A stretch of DNA of 64,000 nucleotides from Bolinopsis microptera (GCF_026151205.1 NC_087075.1:1853911-1917910), one strand, 5' to 3'; positions 1-11,056 are shown, counted from the first letter of the stretch. Numbers and translations: made by a program. The notes: a model not told the origin generated them from the letters alone.

Positions 1-337
1 ATGAGATCATTCTGAAAATTGGTGACGATCTTCCAAATCCAATAGGGCTAATTTTACAACTGTCCGAAAAATTTGGTGGATATCGGAGTTGATATAGTGA
101 TCAAAATGGGGAAAAATACGCTGCTTTTAGCTGTAACATAATGTTTGATGGTTGGATATGCTTTAAACTTTTCGGACACATTTCTTGTAAGTCTATGAGT
201 AAGCTTACCAATTTTTGTTGCAATCGGAGGTCGGGAAGAATACTTAATATCTATTTGTTTGAAGAAAATTGTGCTGGCCGAAATTAGCACTAAAAAACCA
301 TCCCACAGTCGGCACGCGCGGCTCACTGTCGATGGCG
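1..337 (-). repeat. Dispersed repeat, inverted copy of 43742-44290
   Basis: Read on the minus strand, this stretch matches 43742-44290 almost base for base. Shared blocks include the motif around the GCGCCATCGACAGTGAGC end and the CCGATTGCAACAAAAATTGG block. The copy at 43.7 kb carries an extra 205-bp insertion, so this one acts as the empty-site version. No credible coding capacity is visible. It is probably part of a larger mobile element cut by the window edge. Confidence 0.75.
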
Positions 338-700
338 CACTACCTAGAGTTAGGGTTAGGGTTGGGATCAGATGAGAGGGTTAGGGTTTCGAATAGTCGT
401 TCAGGATCAGCTAGAGAACGGGTTGAAAAAGTCACGTGACAGTCGAGTGTAGAGTGATTAATCATCATCCCAAAAAACCGTTTTGGTCACGTGACAGGCT
501 AGTAAAACATGAATTCGATTGTTCAGGGCTCGGGTTAGGGTTGTGGTAAGGGTTATGGTTAGCTTCGGGGTTATGGTTAGGGTTAGGGTTGGCCGGTTGG
601 GATTAGGGTTTATGTAAAACCGTTTTGTACGGCTGCAAAACCATAAAAACTAAAGTCACGTGAAATTTTTGGGCGAGCGAATTAGTAAAAGCCGTATTAT
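338..700 (+). repeat. TTAGGG/CACGTGAC dispersed repeat family
   Basis: The stretch contains runs of GTTAGGGTTAGGG, degenerate TTAGGG units, and the block TCACGTGACAGTCGAGTG. The first part (338-475) recurs at 2735-2865 and 49450-49575. The second part (478-700) recurs inverted at 47430-47640. It has no open frame of note. The motifs look telomere-like, but they are degenerate and embedded in a conserved non-telomeric consensus, so this is an interspersed repeat and not a chromosome end. Confidence 0.75.
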
Positions 701-739
701 ACATGACAGCATGCAATATGTTCAAACTTTTAAAGATAT

Positions 740-1104
740 CCCAGGAAAAGTTACCGGCTGGTGGTGGTACTAGAGTTGGTTTAATTTAAACAGACGGCTT
801 GACCTCGCGCGCGACAACAAGCATGATTTGCACGCGTGGCGCATTCCAATGTTCAGGCAGCTACCACGTGACACAATTCAGCCAACCAGAGTACAGGAAT
901 CCGCAAAGTTAAAGTTGCAAACTTTTGATCTGCCCGAAAGGGGACTTTTCTGGAGATTTTGAGATAACTCAACAATTACGTTGTGTTGAATTTTCCTCCT
1001 GGAGAGGTAACGTTACTTTTAAAAGAGGAACATGTTACAAAAAACCGGAAGTCTCCAACTCTTTTACTTTCAAAGTTAAGCCCCATCCGGTCAGGGTTCC
1101 TGGG
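740..1104. mobile_element. 365-bp MITE-like element, copy 1
   Basis: The ends are CCCAGGAA and TTCCTGGG. The inverted ends extend imperfectly to about 22 bp (17 of 22 positions pair). An almost identical 365-bp copy lies at 1443-1807. I see no transposase frame and no clear target-site duplication. It is probably a non-autonomous DNA element. A tandem or segmental duplication is the alternative. Confidence 0.6.
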
Positions 1105-1442
1105 TGCAGCTGGCTGACGCCGAGTAGGGTGTTTTGGCCGTTCTAACTTAAGACTTTTATGAATTAAAGCAGCCGTATTGATTTTCCAAACCTACAACTT
1201 TCAAGGGCTAGAATTCGCTGTATTTTGCCGTTAAAACACAACTTGTACTGTTTAACTTCATGATTGGGCCGTAATTCAAAAGCAAATTGGCAAGAAGTGG
1301 TGCTCACGGTCTCACTTAACGTCACTTATCGCTCAGTTAAGAGCGACCATGGTCTTGAGCGACAGACAGCCTGCAGGCATATGATCCGAATACGAAATAT
1401 CCTTGTGTTCGGCATTTGATAGCCCTAATTGGTTACTTCGTA
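1105..1442. other. Spacer between the two 365-bp elements
   Basis: This 338-bp stretch lies between the direct copies at 740 and 1443. I see no reading frame, repeat or recognisable motif in it. Confidence 0.4.
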
Positions 1443-1807
1443 CCCAGGAAAAGTTACCGGCTGGTGGTGGTACTAGAGTTGGTTTAATTTAAACAGACGG
1501 CTTGACCTCGCGCGCGACAACAAGCATGATTTGCACGCGTGGCGCATTCCAATGTTCAGGCAGCTACCACGTGACACAATTCAGCCAACCAGAGTGCAGG
1601 AATCCGCAAAGTTAAAGTTGCAAACTTTTGATCTGCCCGAAAGGGGACTTTTCTGGAGATTTTGAGATAACTCAACAATTTCGTTGTGTTGAATTTTCCT
1701 CCTGGAGAGGTAACGTTACTTTTAAAAGAGGAACATGTTACAAAAAACCGGAAGTCTCCAACTCTTTTACTTTCAAAGTTAAGCCCCATCCGGTCAGGGT
1801 TCCTGGG
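1443..1807. mobile_element. 365-bp MITE-like element, copy 2
   Basis: This is the same length as copy 1 and carries the same inverted ends. Only a few substitutions are visible (for example TACAGG versus TGCAGG), so the duplication is recent. Its right end abuts the LINE relic that follows directly. Confidence 0.6.
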
Positions 1808-2505
1808 ATGTATTTTCGGACGCTGATTCCCAGCGACATTACACCGAAAGAGACAGTATAAAGCTAACAGTGGAGGGAGAACCTGTTGAACAGGTCAGCA
1901 ACTTTGTTTATCTTGGTGCCAACATTAGTGGGGATGGTACCATTGACCGAGATCTTGACATCAGGATCCAGCGTGCTAATGGCGCGTTCCATCAGCTTTG
2001 GAAGATATGGAACAGTCGAACTATAAGAACGCCCACCAAGATCCGTATCTACAAGGCTGCTGTTATTACTATTCTGTTATATGGAGCTGAAGTGTGGAAC
2101 ACAACTGCAAAGAAGCAGATGAAACGGTTTGAGGTCTTCCATCTGACCTCCCTGAGAAGAATCTTGAAGATAAAGTGGTTCTTCCATGTCTCCAATGAAG
2201 AAGTTCTCAGGCGTGCTGGAATTAAGTCTATCGAAACTTTCATCGGTGCGGCTAGACTAAGGTGGTAGTGAGGTACGGACATGTTGTCAGAATGCCAGAG
2301 ACGCGGTTTCCCAATTTCTTACTGGATTGGAAACCAAACTATGGAAAGGGACTGAGAGGACGACCCCGCAAAGGCTGGATGGCCTGTGTACTCGAGGATG
2401 CGGCTGAATTTACAGGTGTCGATAACATCAGCAGAGATGCAGTAAAACAGTTGGCTCTAAACTCTAAAGCGAGTGGAATGGAGGAACATGTTACGCCGTA
2501 GAAGA
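1808..2505 (+). pseudogene. LINE reverse-transcriptase C-terminal relic
   Basis: Two frames together encode the region after the RT catalytic core of an endonuclease/RT-type LINE. Recognisable pieces are FVYLGANISGDG, KIRIYKAAV, LLYGAEVWN, LRRILKIKW, RLRWYGHVVRM and GRPRKGW, the usual order in these elements. An 8-bp insertion after RLRW (near 2266) brings in a stop and shifts the frame, so the product is broken. The catalytic core itself is absent; the 5' side is cut where the 365-bp element ends. Confidence 0.8.
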
Positions 2506-2639
2506 GATGTGTGTGATGCAGGCCACTCCAACGACTAGGAGGAGACCTCTTCATGTAGCATGTATGTATGATTCCGAATCACCCCCCATGACATTGGGTT
2601 AAAATGCTCCCCTGGCGAGATATTGGCGAAAAACTGTCT

Positions 2640-2868
2640 CAATCACGTGATACGACCGTATAACTATAAGGAAGTTAGTCTAATTTCTCGTTATTAGGGT
2701 TAGCTGGTTTCAGCATACGCTTTTGTTAAGGATTGGGTTAGGGTCGGTTAGGGTTGGGATCAGATAAGAGGGTTAGGGTTTCGAATAGTCGTTCAAGGCC
2801 AGCTAGAAAACGGGTTGAAAAAGTCACGTGACAGTCGAGTGTAGAGTGAATAATCATCATCCCTGTCT
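2640..2868 (+). repeat. TTAGGG/CACGTGAC dispersed repeat
   Basis: This copy carries the same order as 338-475: TTAGGG units, the TTTCGAATAGTCGTTCA block, then GTCACGTGACAGTCGAGTG. Its left part (2650-2740) matches 54950-55030 in inverted orientation. It is non-coding. Confidence 0.7.
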
Positions 2869-2869
2869 T

Positions 2870-3150
2870 CTAGCAAAGGTGGTAACTGCTAATAGTAATA
2901 CATTCCTTACCGAGGGATTTGGGTAGGCAGTTGATCTCCGCTCTGGGTTCGAAACCCACAAAAGATAAAAGGCATTACAATGACAAGCTTGTCTGTGTGG
3001 GAGACCGCCACAGTCATGGTCTGTTTTAGACATTGTCTTCCATGCCAGGTAGGTGAGAACGAAATCGTATTTACCTCCTTCTATATATATTATAGGCAGA
3101 CTCCGATCTATTCGGGAGGAGTCTTAGGAAGATTTGGAAAATAAGACGGG
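2870..3150 (+). mobile_element. Possible tRNA-derived SINE
   Basis: GGGTTCGAAACCC near 2945 is a good polymerase III B-box, and TAGCAAAGGTGG upstream resembles an A-box. The spacing is longer than in a normal tRNA. A non-tRNA body follows and ends in a self-complementary GACTCC/GGAGTC segment. A second, independent copy is not present here, so the call is tentative. Confidence 0.35.
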
Positions 3151-4570
3151 ATTCTTTATATATTTAAATATTAATTTTATAACTTGTAAGCATTACGTTG
3201 TGGCTGATAGTGTCAGTAGGACATATGGCAACTTATAGAACTACATCGCAGTACTAGTATGTAATACTATATGACATGACTACTTGACTAGTTCTATATA
3301 TTAGATAGTAGACTATAATACAATTTAAACAAAGCCCGCCTTCCAATGAGGCAGAAAGCAATGATAAGCCTAAGGACAATATTTGATATTGAGTAGGTGT
3401 GCTGTTCGATTAACCTGTTTGACAGGGCTAATCCAGAGACCCAACTATTGATGATGAGGGCCCCTCCTTGAGGGCGGGAGAACTAAAGTGCTCTGGTGAA
3501 AATGACGATACCAGTTTATAGTTTAGTAAGTCAATTCATATCGGATGTCGGTGGACAGATCGGTTGATAAGACTAATCCAGAAGCAGGATACAGAAAAGA
3601 GGAGACTGAAGAGGCTGTGAAGATGGTGGAAGGTTGACGACTTCACGGCTAATAACGTTGTGAACTTAATCTAGTAGGATGAACCATGATAAGCATGTCA
3701 GAACTACACTCCCTGCCATGAGATGTGATCGCTAAATTAAAGTCTAAGTGATATATCAATTTAGTGATGTACTATGATGTCGGTCCGTTAGTAGTGGGCA
3801 CAGAATTCCATCGTCCATCAGTCAATTTCTACATTTACCATTAAACTGCTTTCTTTGATCCTTGCTGTGGTTATTGAAGCGCTTCAATGATCATTATAAT
3901 GGGTTAAAAATACCAATATCAAAAATATTGATATTTGACTAATTTATGGGCCAAAATCGATCAAATTAGGTGCGTATGCACTCCGTTATTTTTTGTCCAA
4001 TCTTGATGACATTTCATATACGAGTTCAGGGGACTACTAGCTACAAGTAGAGCACCTTAAATCTGGGTATTACGCATGTTTAGGGTATTTGGCTAAATTA
4101 GGCCTAATTTGGACCAAATATGGGCGTGGCTGCCCCGCGGGCACCGTTTGGCGGTTGGGGTCCGGGACCCCCTCAAAAGTTCGGTCACCGGCGCGGTTCT
4201 AGTTTGTTGGCCAACTGCTATCTCGAAACCAAGTTTCGCAAAAAAAATCCACCCCCCCCCCCCCCCCCTTAACTTGGGTACAATTATTAGACTGGAATCT
4301 GATTTACGTTTAGGTTTTATTCTCTCCTAATCAGTGCACAGGAGTGGCTTCCTGGGGTTACACCTCAGACTCCAGCTCTGGGACTAATCACATAGAATAT
4401 AAATAAAGCACGGAGTGATAGAATTATCCTTGAAATGGGGCTTCTGGTGGAGCACTGTGTGTCGTGTATGTGCCATTGTCCAGGTTCAATGGCTTCACAT
4501 GTTATGAAGTATAAACTATGTACCAAAGTAACAATGGTTTTAAAAATACATCTTACTATATATATTATAT
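3151..4570. other. Non-coding stretch, no gene recognised
   Basis: This AT-rich sequence has stops in all frames. The only distinctive feature is a pure C tract at about 4252-4268. No family similarity is recognised. Confidence 0.4.
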
Positions 4571-4670
4571 AAAGCGAGACGATAGTTTTCCGTGCCATTT
4601 TACTGACACCACGGCATCAACTTTAACGCGACTTTCCGCAAAAACCGTAAAAGATATACAACAGCGATCG
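4571..4670 (+). repeat. Short dispersed repeat (pair with 60731-60815)
   Basis: A block of about 80 bp (from CCATTTTACTGACACCAC through CGTAAAAGATATACAA) recurs with about one mismatch at 60731-60810 in the same orientation. It is probably a fragment of a longer mobile element. Confidence 0.65.
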
Positions 4671-4785
4671 CGTCTGTATTCTGTAACTAAACAAAGTTAT
4701 ATAATAATAGTTAATAGTACTATGTACAGTATGCACTGAAGGGGTATCCTAGGAAGTTTCTTGCACTTTTATCAGGTATACCCTT

Positions 4786-4866
4786 CCTCATTTAACTGGG
4801 GTTTGAACACTGGACCTTCTGCGCAGAAGGCAGATGCTCTAACCACTTACCACTAGGCCACCTAAC
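4786..4866 (-). mobile_element. tRNA-like relic, possibly SINE head
   Basis: On the minus strand an A-box-like TGGCCTAGTGG is followed by an anticodon-like stem TCTGC/GCAGA with a 7-base loop. The B-box-like GTTCAAACC lies at the normal distance. The middle loop triplet would be TCT (Arg-like). The T stem and acceptor stem pair poorly, so this is more likely a tRNA pseudogene or SINE head than a working tRNA. Confidence 0.45.
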
Positions 4867-4869
4867 CCC

Positions 4870-5588
4870 TAAGGCTATAGCTATTATAGCTATTTTTTTG
4901 TTAAATTACTACCAAATCCAAATATAGCCAAATTGGTAAGATTTGTTTAAAAGCTGAAGCGTTTGAAGGGGGTCTAGCCTTTGCATATTTTTGTCCATTT
5001 AATTATAAGACCCAAGTTAAGTGTAGGAAGTTGATGATATACTTCTCTGTAAAGCCAAAGGAGTATAATTTTGCTTGAAACATGGTTGAATATTATCTGT
5101 TGCAATAGTAGGGCAACAGTTTTTAGATTACAGCTGAGGTTATATGGAAATGCCGACAAGAATTTTGTCATGACTAAAACTGACGCTCAGAATTCCAACA
5201 GAGGTTAACTTTAAGGCAGTTAAAACTCAGCATTTAGTTTCGGTGGCACTTTAAAGTTTTTACGCAGCCGTTTTAATTGTAAAGATTTTCTTGGTTGATT
5301 TGATATTTTCAAGGTAAAACACAGCAAACTAAATTAAGATATCGTGATAGAAAACGGAACGTCAATATTGTGCTTGAACCCAAAACTCATTTTATCAATT
5401 TAAATTTTGTATTCATGAATACCAGATGTTTCCAACCTTTTAAGGATATTACTTATAACATGGGGATAACGGTCCTAAAGATCAAAACCCTGCAGAGTCA
5501 CTTTATGTTACATGATCTTAATAGTATCCATTCAAAATAACTGTAAGTAAGCTCTAAACTTGCAAGTATTTTCAATTTTGACCTCTCG
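4870..5588. other. Intergenic, 3' side of the glycosyltransferase gene
   Basis: AT-rich DNA downstream of the minus-strand gene that ends at 5589. No canonical AATAAA close to the stop was found, and no other feature was seen. Confidence 0.4.
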
Positions 5589-7358
5589 TTAATATTTGTC
5601 GTTTTCCCATGTGTTAGGCCATTCCTCCATGCTTCCCGTAAATAATTTGTAGTATTTAACATTCCAATGATTCTCAAATACCTTCTTCATCTGCCACTCT
5701 CTACCGTATCTCAGCTTTTCGTAAGCATCGTCGATAACAGTTGTATCATCATTGTTAATGTGCAAATTTAAAACATGGAATTTAGGACACCAGACAACTT
5801 TCTTGCTAGCAGCTTTCAATCTCAAGAAAAAATCCTGATGTTCGTGTACTTTTAGCTCCTTGCTCCAACCACCAACTTCAAGAATATCTTTTGTCTTTGC
5901 CATGAAACTGTTACTGGTCAGATCGCATCGCAAACAATCTGGAAAGAAAGGCAAACTCTGGTTAGCAATCCTGCAGGATCTCGAATAATGGTTAAGAGTT
6001 GGTTTTGATTGGTCACAACCAAATTCCATAAACCCAGGCCAGTCCATCGAGTCGGCTCTCCCACCCACTAAAGATAAGTCAGTTGTATCGAGTAGTTCTA
6101 CGATTTTAGCGGCGTCCCACGATTCTGTGACCACATTGTCGTCGTCCATGTTTACAAAGTATTTTGTCGTTACCATGTTAACTCCTATCATTCTGCCTTC
6201 ACTAATTCCAAGATCCCTACTTTCATTTATAACGTAATTTATATTTGGGAATCGGGAAATTTTGGCCACGATATCCGAGGGATGCGGGTTGGGGCCATCA
6301 TCGATCACTATCATCGGAAGATCCTGATTGAGTACTGTTTTTATTGATTCTGCAAGTCTGAGAACCAGGAGAGGTCTCCGTGCTGTCTTCACCACCACAG
6401 TTACACATTCAGATAATATTTTGCATATTTCAACTTGTATCTCAGGTAAGAGCTTAGCCATTGGTGGTCGGTTATTGGATGGCGAATCACAAGACTTATC
6501 TCCAGACGGCATTAAAAGCGCTGCTCTGTCACGTAGAAATGCACTTTCCTCAAGGAGATCAATCTGCGATGCATCTTTTTTACATTTTTTAGTCAGAACT
6601 ATTTTCTTTCCCAACCATATGCCTCCACCTCCTTCGGGAGCAATGCAGAGTACTCCACGACCATCTGCTTGATCATCCCTGTAGATGAGTCTACCTTTTT
6701 CTAAGTTCAAACTGATTGCTTGTGTACAATCTAGCAGTGTCAGACTGTCACCAGAGGTAGAGTTGTTGAATCCCGCCAAACCGACACAAAGTGAAAATTC
6801 TACAGATCTCAGAAATCCGTTGATGTGGTAGAAAGCTTGTTGTTTAACCGGATTACAAAAAGACAGTGTAAGTCTCTTTAATTTGGAAATGCCAACACAC
6901 AAGCCTTTGTCGGGAAATTGGAGACGATATTTCAATTTGTGAGAAAAGCTTGCTGATTGCTTTACTTTGTCGCTCGGTGAGACAGTTTTAGAAGTAGTGG
7001 CAGTAGTATTAGCTATATTATCGGTTTGGGAAGTGGTAGTGGTAGTTATAGTAATCGCTTTAAACTCATGTTGCTTCCTAATAACAGCCGCTGCCGAATT
7101 GTTTGAAACTTCCTTCAAGGCATTCTCTATGACACCTGCGCTACTGTTAGATCCTTCACTTCCTCCCAATGAACGCAACTGATGGGATTGTAGTTCCGAC
7201 ACTGCTTGGACAGAGTCCACATCAGTTGATAAGGACACGTGTGCTCCTTTGTCACGTTGGATAAGACTTTGGCAAAATAAAAATACGAGAAAAGACAAAT
7301 AGGTTACGATAAGTATGTATCCAAGTTTTGAACTAAGATTATGGCATCCACGTTCCAT
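5589..7358 (-). CDS. Lectin-fused type II glycosyltransferase, B4GALNT-like
   Basis: This is a single-exon coding region of 589 aa counted from the ATG at 7358; the upstream in-frame GTG is not a likely start. Residues about 12-28 form one hydrophobic span (signal anchor), followed by a Ser/Thr-rich stem. About 145-265 looks like a ricin-type beta-trefoil, with repeated LCVG/LCIAP and LxLxxC elements. About 318-540 is a GT-A domain close to the beta-1,4-GalNAc transferases: IDDG at 352-355, NMDDDN at 403-408 (metal-binding DXD-type), DLSLVGGR near 427-434 and HEHQDFF at 505-511. Expected role: transfer of a sugar, probably GalNAc, from a UDP donor in the Golgi lumen. A TTTTCAG acceptor just upstream (7385-7391) suggests an intron in the 5' UTR. 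Donor and acceptor sugars are inferred; the fold call is fairly secure. Confidence 0.82.
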   Translation of the reverse strand: MERGCHNLSSKLGYILIVTYLSFLVFLFCQSLIQRDKGAHVSLSTDVDSVQAVSELQSHQLRSLGGSEGSNSSAGVIENALKEVSNNSAAAVIRKQHEFKAITITTTTTSQTDNIANTTATTSKTVSPSDKVKQSASFSHKLKYRLQFPDKGLCVGISKLKRLTLSFCNPVKQQAFYHINGFLRSVEFSLCVGLAGFNNSTSGDSLTLLDCTQAISLNLEKGRLIYRDDQADGRGVLCIAPEGGGGIWLGKKIVLTKKCKKDASQIDLLEESAFLRDRAALLMPSGDKSCDSPSNNRPPMAKLLPEIQVEICKILSECVTVVVKTARRPLLVLRLAESIKTVLNQDLPMIVIDDGPNPHPSDIVAKISRFPNINYVINESRDLGISEGRMIGVNMVTTKYFVNMDDDNVVTESWDAAKIVELLDTTDLSLVGGRADSMDWPGFMEFGCDQSKPTLNHYSRSCRIANQSLPFFPDCLRCDLTSNSFMAKTKDILEVGGWSKELKVHEHQDFFLRLKAASKKVVWCPKFHVLNLHINNDDTTVIDDAYEKLRYGREWQMKKVFENHWNVKYYKLFTGSMEEWPNTWENDKY

Positions 7359-8057
7359 ATTAGCAACGTCAAATATCACAATCACTGAAAACACAATTTC
7401 GTAATGGTTAATGCTATGTAATTTTATTGTTCAAATAAGTGCACCACCTCCGGTGGGGACGGTATAATAAATAATATACACATAATAATTAATAAATAAT
7501 ACCACATGGAATTGGAGAACAAGCATGTCATCGACAGTGAGTCCCTACTGATATCATGAGAATAACTCTACCATTAATCACGGTCAACAATTTTCTGGAT
7601 ATTCTCTGATGGTTAAAGATCAAACAGAGTCCCTGGGGTCTTGAACATTCATGGTCATTGGCAATGATTATTGTTTACATGGTTATAAATCTGACAAATA
7701 AAAAAGCTGGTTTTTAAAAATATTTCTATGAAATAACTAAATTCAGCATGTGGTCGTAACCGTAAAACATTTACTTATTCAAAACAAACGACACAAAAAC
7801 TTTAATAAATTTAATAACTCTTACTGTGATCGTCTGAAGATTAAATCTAATAAAATAGTAAAGCTTAAGTCAGATCAGAAAAATACTAAAATTGATCACC
7901 CCTTAAATTCGAAACTGCTTCTTGATGTTTGGGTACTTCAAGTTTTTGGTTAGATAAAACATAAACTTCGTGTAGGATTAAAAACTCCAATTTAAGTCAA
8001 GTATTTATCATGTGATGGGGAAAAATCTTGGTCTGTGATCATATCGATACATTTCTA
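7359..8057. other. Intergenic region with probable 5'-UTR splice acceptor
   Basis: Upstream of the minus-strand glycosyltransferase. The minus strand reads GAAATTGTGTTTTCAG ending at about 7385, a plausible 3' splice site for a 5'-UTR exon whose upstream partner I cannot place. The rest is AT-rich with no supported coding. Confidence 0.4.
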
Positions 8058-8063
8058 TTTATT
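8058..8063 (-). promoter_or_regulatory. Polyadenylation signal AATAAA of the C2-domain gene
   Basis: The minus strand reads AATAAA about 46 nt after the TGA stop at 8109-8111, a normal position for a 3'-end signal. Confidence 0.5.
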
Positions 8064-8108
8064 CACACATTATATTCATTCAAGTTTATATTGTCCAAAA
8101 GTAGCTGT

Positions 8109-11056
8109 TCACATCACGACAAGGTTTTGAAAGTCCACACTAATGAGGATGGTTCCAATTTCCTCTCCTCTCCACTTTAGGTGCACAATTTGGTTCATCG
8201 TGTTGTCCTCCTCCGCAAGATCAAAGTAACCCTGAAATGAAAAATATGGTGTACACGATATAATTTTATCTTTTACATCCTAATATAAACCTGCAGACTA
8301 TGCCAACTTAATTTGGATCCAAGTCACGTCTGCCGCTTAGGTTTCAAAACTTTAAATGAGTTAAATGGTAATTATAGGTAGAAACTAGAAACCCTTGAAG
8401 ATGCCCCCCGATCACCTTGTTATCAATTCTCGGTTTAACGGACCGTTATTAACGGTTGTTTAAGAATCGGCGGTGCAAATGAACTCAAGGTTCCAAACTT
8501 AATCAAGTTAATATCTCCAGGCTGTTTATTGAGTTAGCCACGGCAGAAATAAACGAAAAAGTCACGTTTGATAGAAATTAATCAAGTTTCCAAATTAACA
8601 TCGTTTGTACGTCTTCCCTTGTTCACTATAAGTAGCAGTCTTTTACGTTCAATGTTCATGTTCCATTCTCCTAATGCCAAACGCTGTTTAATTTGAGATA
8701 ACAGCCTTTTTTCAGTGAACTAATTATAGATAATGAAGCACCAATCATGAAATAATGTTCCTCACATACGATCTTGCAATCTCTGCGTTTAATTTATCCC
8801 TTTCCCTCTCCTTCCCCCATCCCCTTGTACTTACGTGTCCCTCTCCTTCACCCTTGTACTTACGTGTCCCTCTCCTTCCCCCATCCCCTTGTACTTACGT
8901 GTCCCTCTCCTTCCCCCATCCCCTTGTAGTTGTACTTACGTGTCCTAACAAATCGTCATCGCTCATGTGATCCTTATCCTTCAGATGAAACTTAAGTTTG
9001 ATACATTTAGGATTTCTTTCTGTTTTGATGTAGAACGATTCCTCCACCGATGCTGTCGTCATGTTCGTTTTTGGTTTTGTTGCCCCTAATAACACTTGAT
9101 TTGCTCTAACCTGAAGGTGGTGAAATTAAATGCCGGCCTGCCAGATATAAATTACAACGAATATTCTTCACGTTCAAAAGCTCAAAGTCAATATTGCATT
9201 GTACAGAAATTGCAGTATGCGCACAGCTGTAGCGTTTTCAAATATATCTACTAACAAATCTTTTAAAAGCCAACAAAATACCCACCTCCACGAACGGGTC
9301 TATTTCTGATCCGATATCAGTGGATCGTTCAATATTATTAATGGTGTGGATGACAATTCTCATAACAGTGTCGAACTTCTTGTCTTCACTCAACTCAACC
9401 TGTGTGATATTTATTTCAATTGGTTGCAAAATTTAAAGTTAATGTTTAACAGTACGTCGACATTCATTTCATCTCAAACATTAAAAAGTTACGATAAAGG
9501 ACTGAAAGGTTTTTTGCTCTCCGAGAACAGTTCTGCTTACCCCATCCTCCTCGGAGCAGTTGTCCTGGTCCACTTCAGGTTCAGGTGTAGGTTCACCTCT
9601 ACTAACCTCCTGTAGGTCAACATACCCAGTCTTCTCCTTCAACGCTTCAGCTCCTGTCAGTTCAGCGTCTGAAATTAAAGGAAAGTGAGCAATTCAATTA
9701 AAGAAAAGTTCATATTTGAGACGTCTGAAATGGGTTTAAGTTACAAGTTTGGGTGCCAGATATAATAAAATTTAGGAAAGCCAGGAAATTAAGTAATACA
9801 AGTGCGAAGTTCCAGAGAAATAATGGGTTTAGAGACTAAAACTCAGCTAGCTGCAGCGGACAATGACGATAATATTGTCAGTGATATTGATATCGCTTTG
9901 GTTGATCTCCGATCACTTATTGAATCGGGGGATGGGAAGGGGGGGATTTTTTTTAGCTGTAAATTTAACATGCTCTGCAGACAAGGACATATTATCTTGT
10001 AATCATATATTATAGCTTTAACCCCACAACGCATTAATTCTTAAACAATTAGCACATTATCAATTAGTAGAGAGGTGAAATAAGGAGTAAGAATACGTGC
10101 ATACGTGCATGCAAATTAACCAGCATTTAACTAATATAAACTACCGATATCAGACAGGGGGTTATCTATAGGAGGTTCACTTGGAGCTGGATCAGGTACT
10201 GAAGCCACATCATCAGAGCTTGTTGAAATCACGCTGCTGGAAATCACGCTGCTGGTCCGTGATTTAGGAACAGTTGCTAAATCTAACAGTGTAGCCTTGA
10301 CTTCAACCGGGCCTGAAGTGTACTGTTTATCCGTTCCACTGTCAACTTTGTCTTCTATTATTGGATTTGCATCGTCGCGTGCGTCTTCACCAGTTTGTAT
10401 TTCTTGGTACCCACTTTTATTAACAATAATGTCCCCATTTGCATCTGCATCACAATCGTTGTGAATAGAGTTCACATCACCGTCTTTTCCATCACAGCAT
10501 ATTTGACTATTCTCGTCTCCTTTTTCTGCGAGCTGTTCTTGCTTATGTTTCCCTAAATAGGAGCTTTCAGCACAGCATTGATGCTTTAGGGCTCGTTCAA
10601 TGACTAAAGCTAGGACCGGAGAAAGAATTGTACTCGAAATTACAGAAACAAACTTTTGTTATAATAATAATTAACAGGGATGCTACCGTTATTTTCATGT
10701 CTTTTGACAAAAGTGCTTAATGTTTACTCATTAATAAATGACTACCGACCTCCAATTTAGATGATAATTTATATTGATAAAGGCTAATCGTTGTAATTGT
10801 AAAGGGGTGATTTAAAGCGTTGGCTATATTTCAAATTTTCGGATTGTTCGTAAAGAACATTTTTTCGCTCGGTCAAAATCGGCAAGTATAAACATATCCC
10901 TAACAATTTGGTAACAATTGAGAAGTCCCGCAGCTGAAAAAGTGCTTCTTTTCGGCCCGGCCAAAATAAAAGTTAATCAAAAGCAAAATCAAGGCAGATT
11001 CTCAGATTCTCAGATTCAAACTTAAAATGCTTACCTTGAGAATTGGAGTTTCCCAT
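8109..11056 (-). CDS. Six-exon C2-domain protein with N-myristoylation motif
   Basis: Exons in transcript order: 11056-11035, 10609-10145, 9668-9541, 9399-9286, 9110-8940, 8231-8109. All have GT-AG borders and phases that join exactly (1, 1, 0, 0, 0), giving 340 aa. The product starts MGNSNSQ, a strong N-myristoylation consensus, which suggests membrane tethering. Residues about 8-205 are acidic, low-complexity and probably disordered. About 206-340 is a single C2 domain: STDIGSEIDPFVEV corresponds to the first calcium loop, DKDHMSDDDLLG to the third, and the domain ends in the usual IGTILISV strand. The aspartates needed for calcium binding appear to be kept. Expected role: a calcium- or lipid-responsive membrane adaptor; no enzyme domain is seen. 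The donor of exon 5 sits in a tandem repeat. The upper acceptor of exon 2 was chosen because its phase matches exon 1. Confidence 0.78.
8828..8945 (-). repeat. 35-bp minisatellite carrying four copies of a 5' splice site
   Basis: The + strand repeats a ~35-bp unit containing CTTACGTGTCC four times. On the minus strand each copy reads GGACAC followed by GTAAGTAC, the exact exon 5 end and donor of the C2 gene. Donor GT positions lie at about 8939-8938, 8898-8897, 8863-8862 and 8834-8833. The first is exon-proximal and gives the C2 frame; the others lie inside the intron. Confidence 0.8.

Noticed and set aside
340-600. Telomere end
   Set aside because: TTAGGG units are few, degenerate and embedded in a repeat that recurs at internal sites.
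740-1807. LTRs of a retrotransposon
   Set aside because: The ends are CCCAGG/CCTGGG, not TG/CA, the interior is only 338 bp, and there is no primer-binding site or coding.
4786-4866. Functional tRNA-Arg gene
   Set aside because: The A-box, anticodon arm and B-box are recognisable, but the T and acceptor stems do not pair well.
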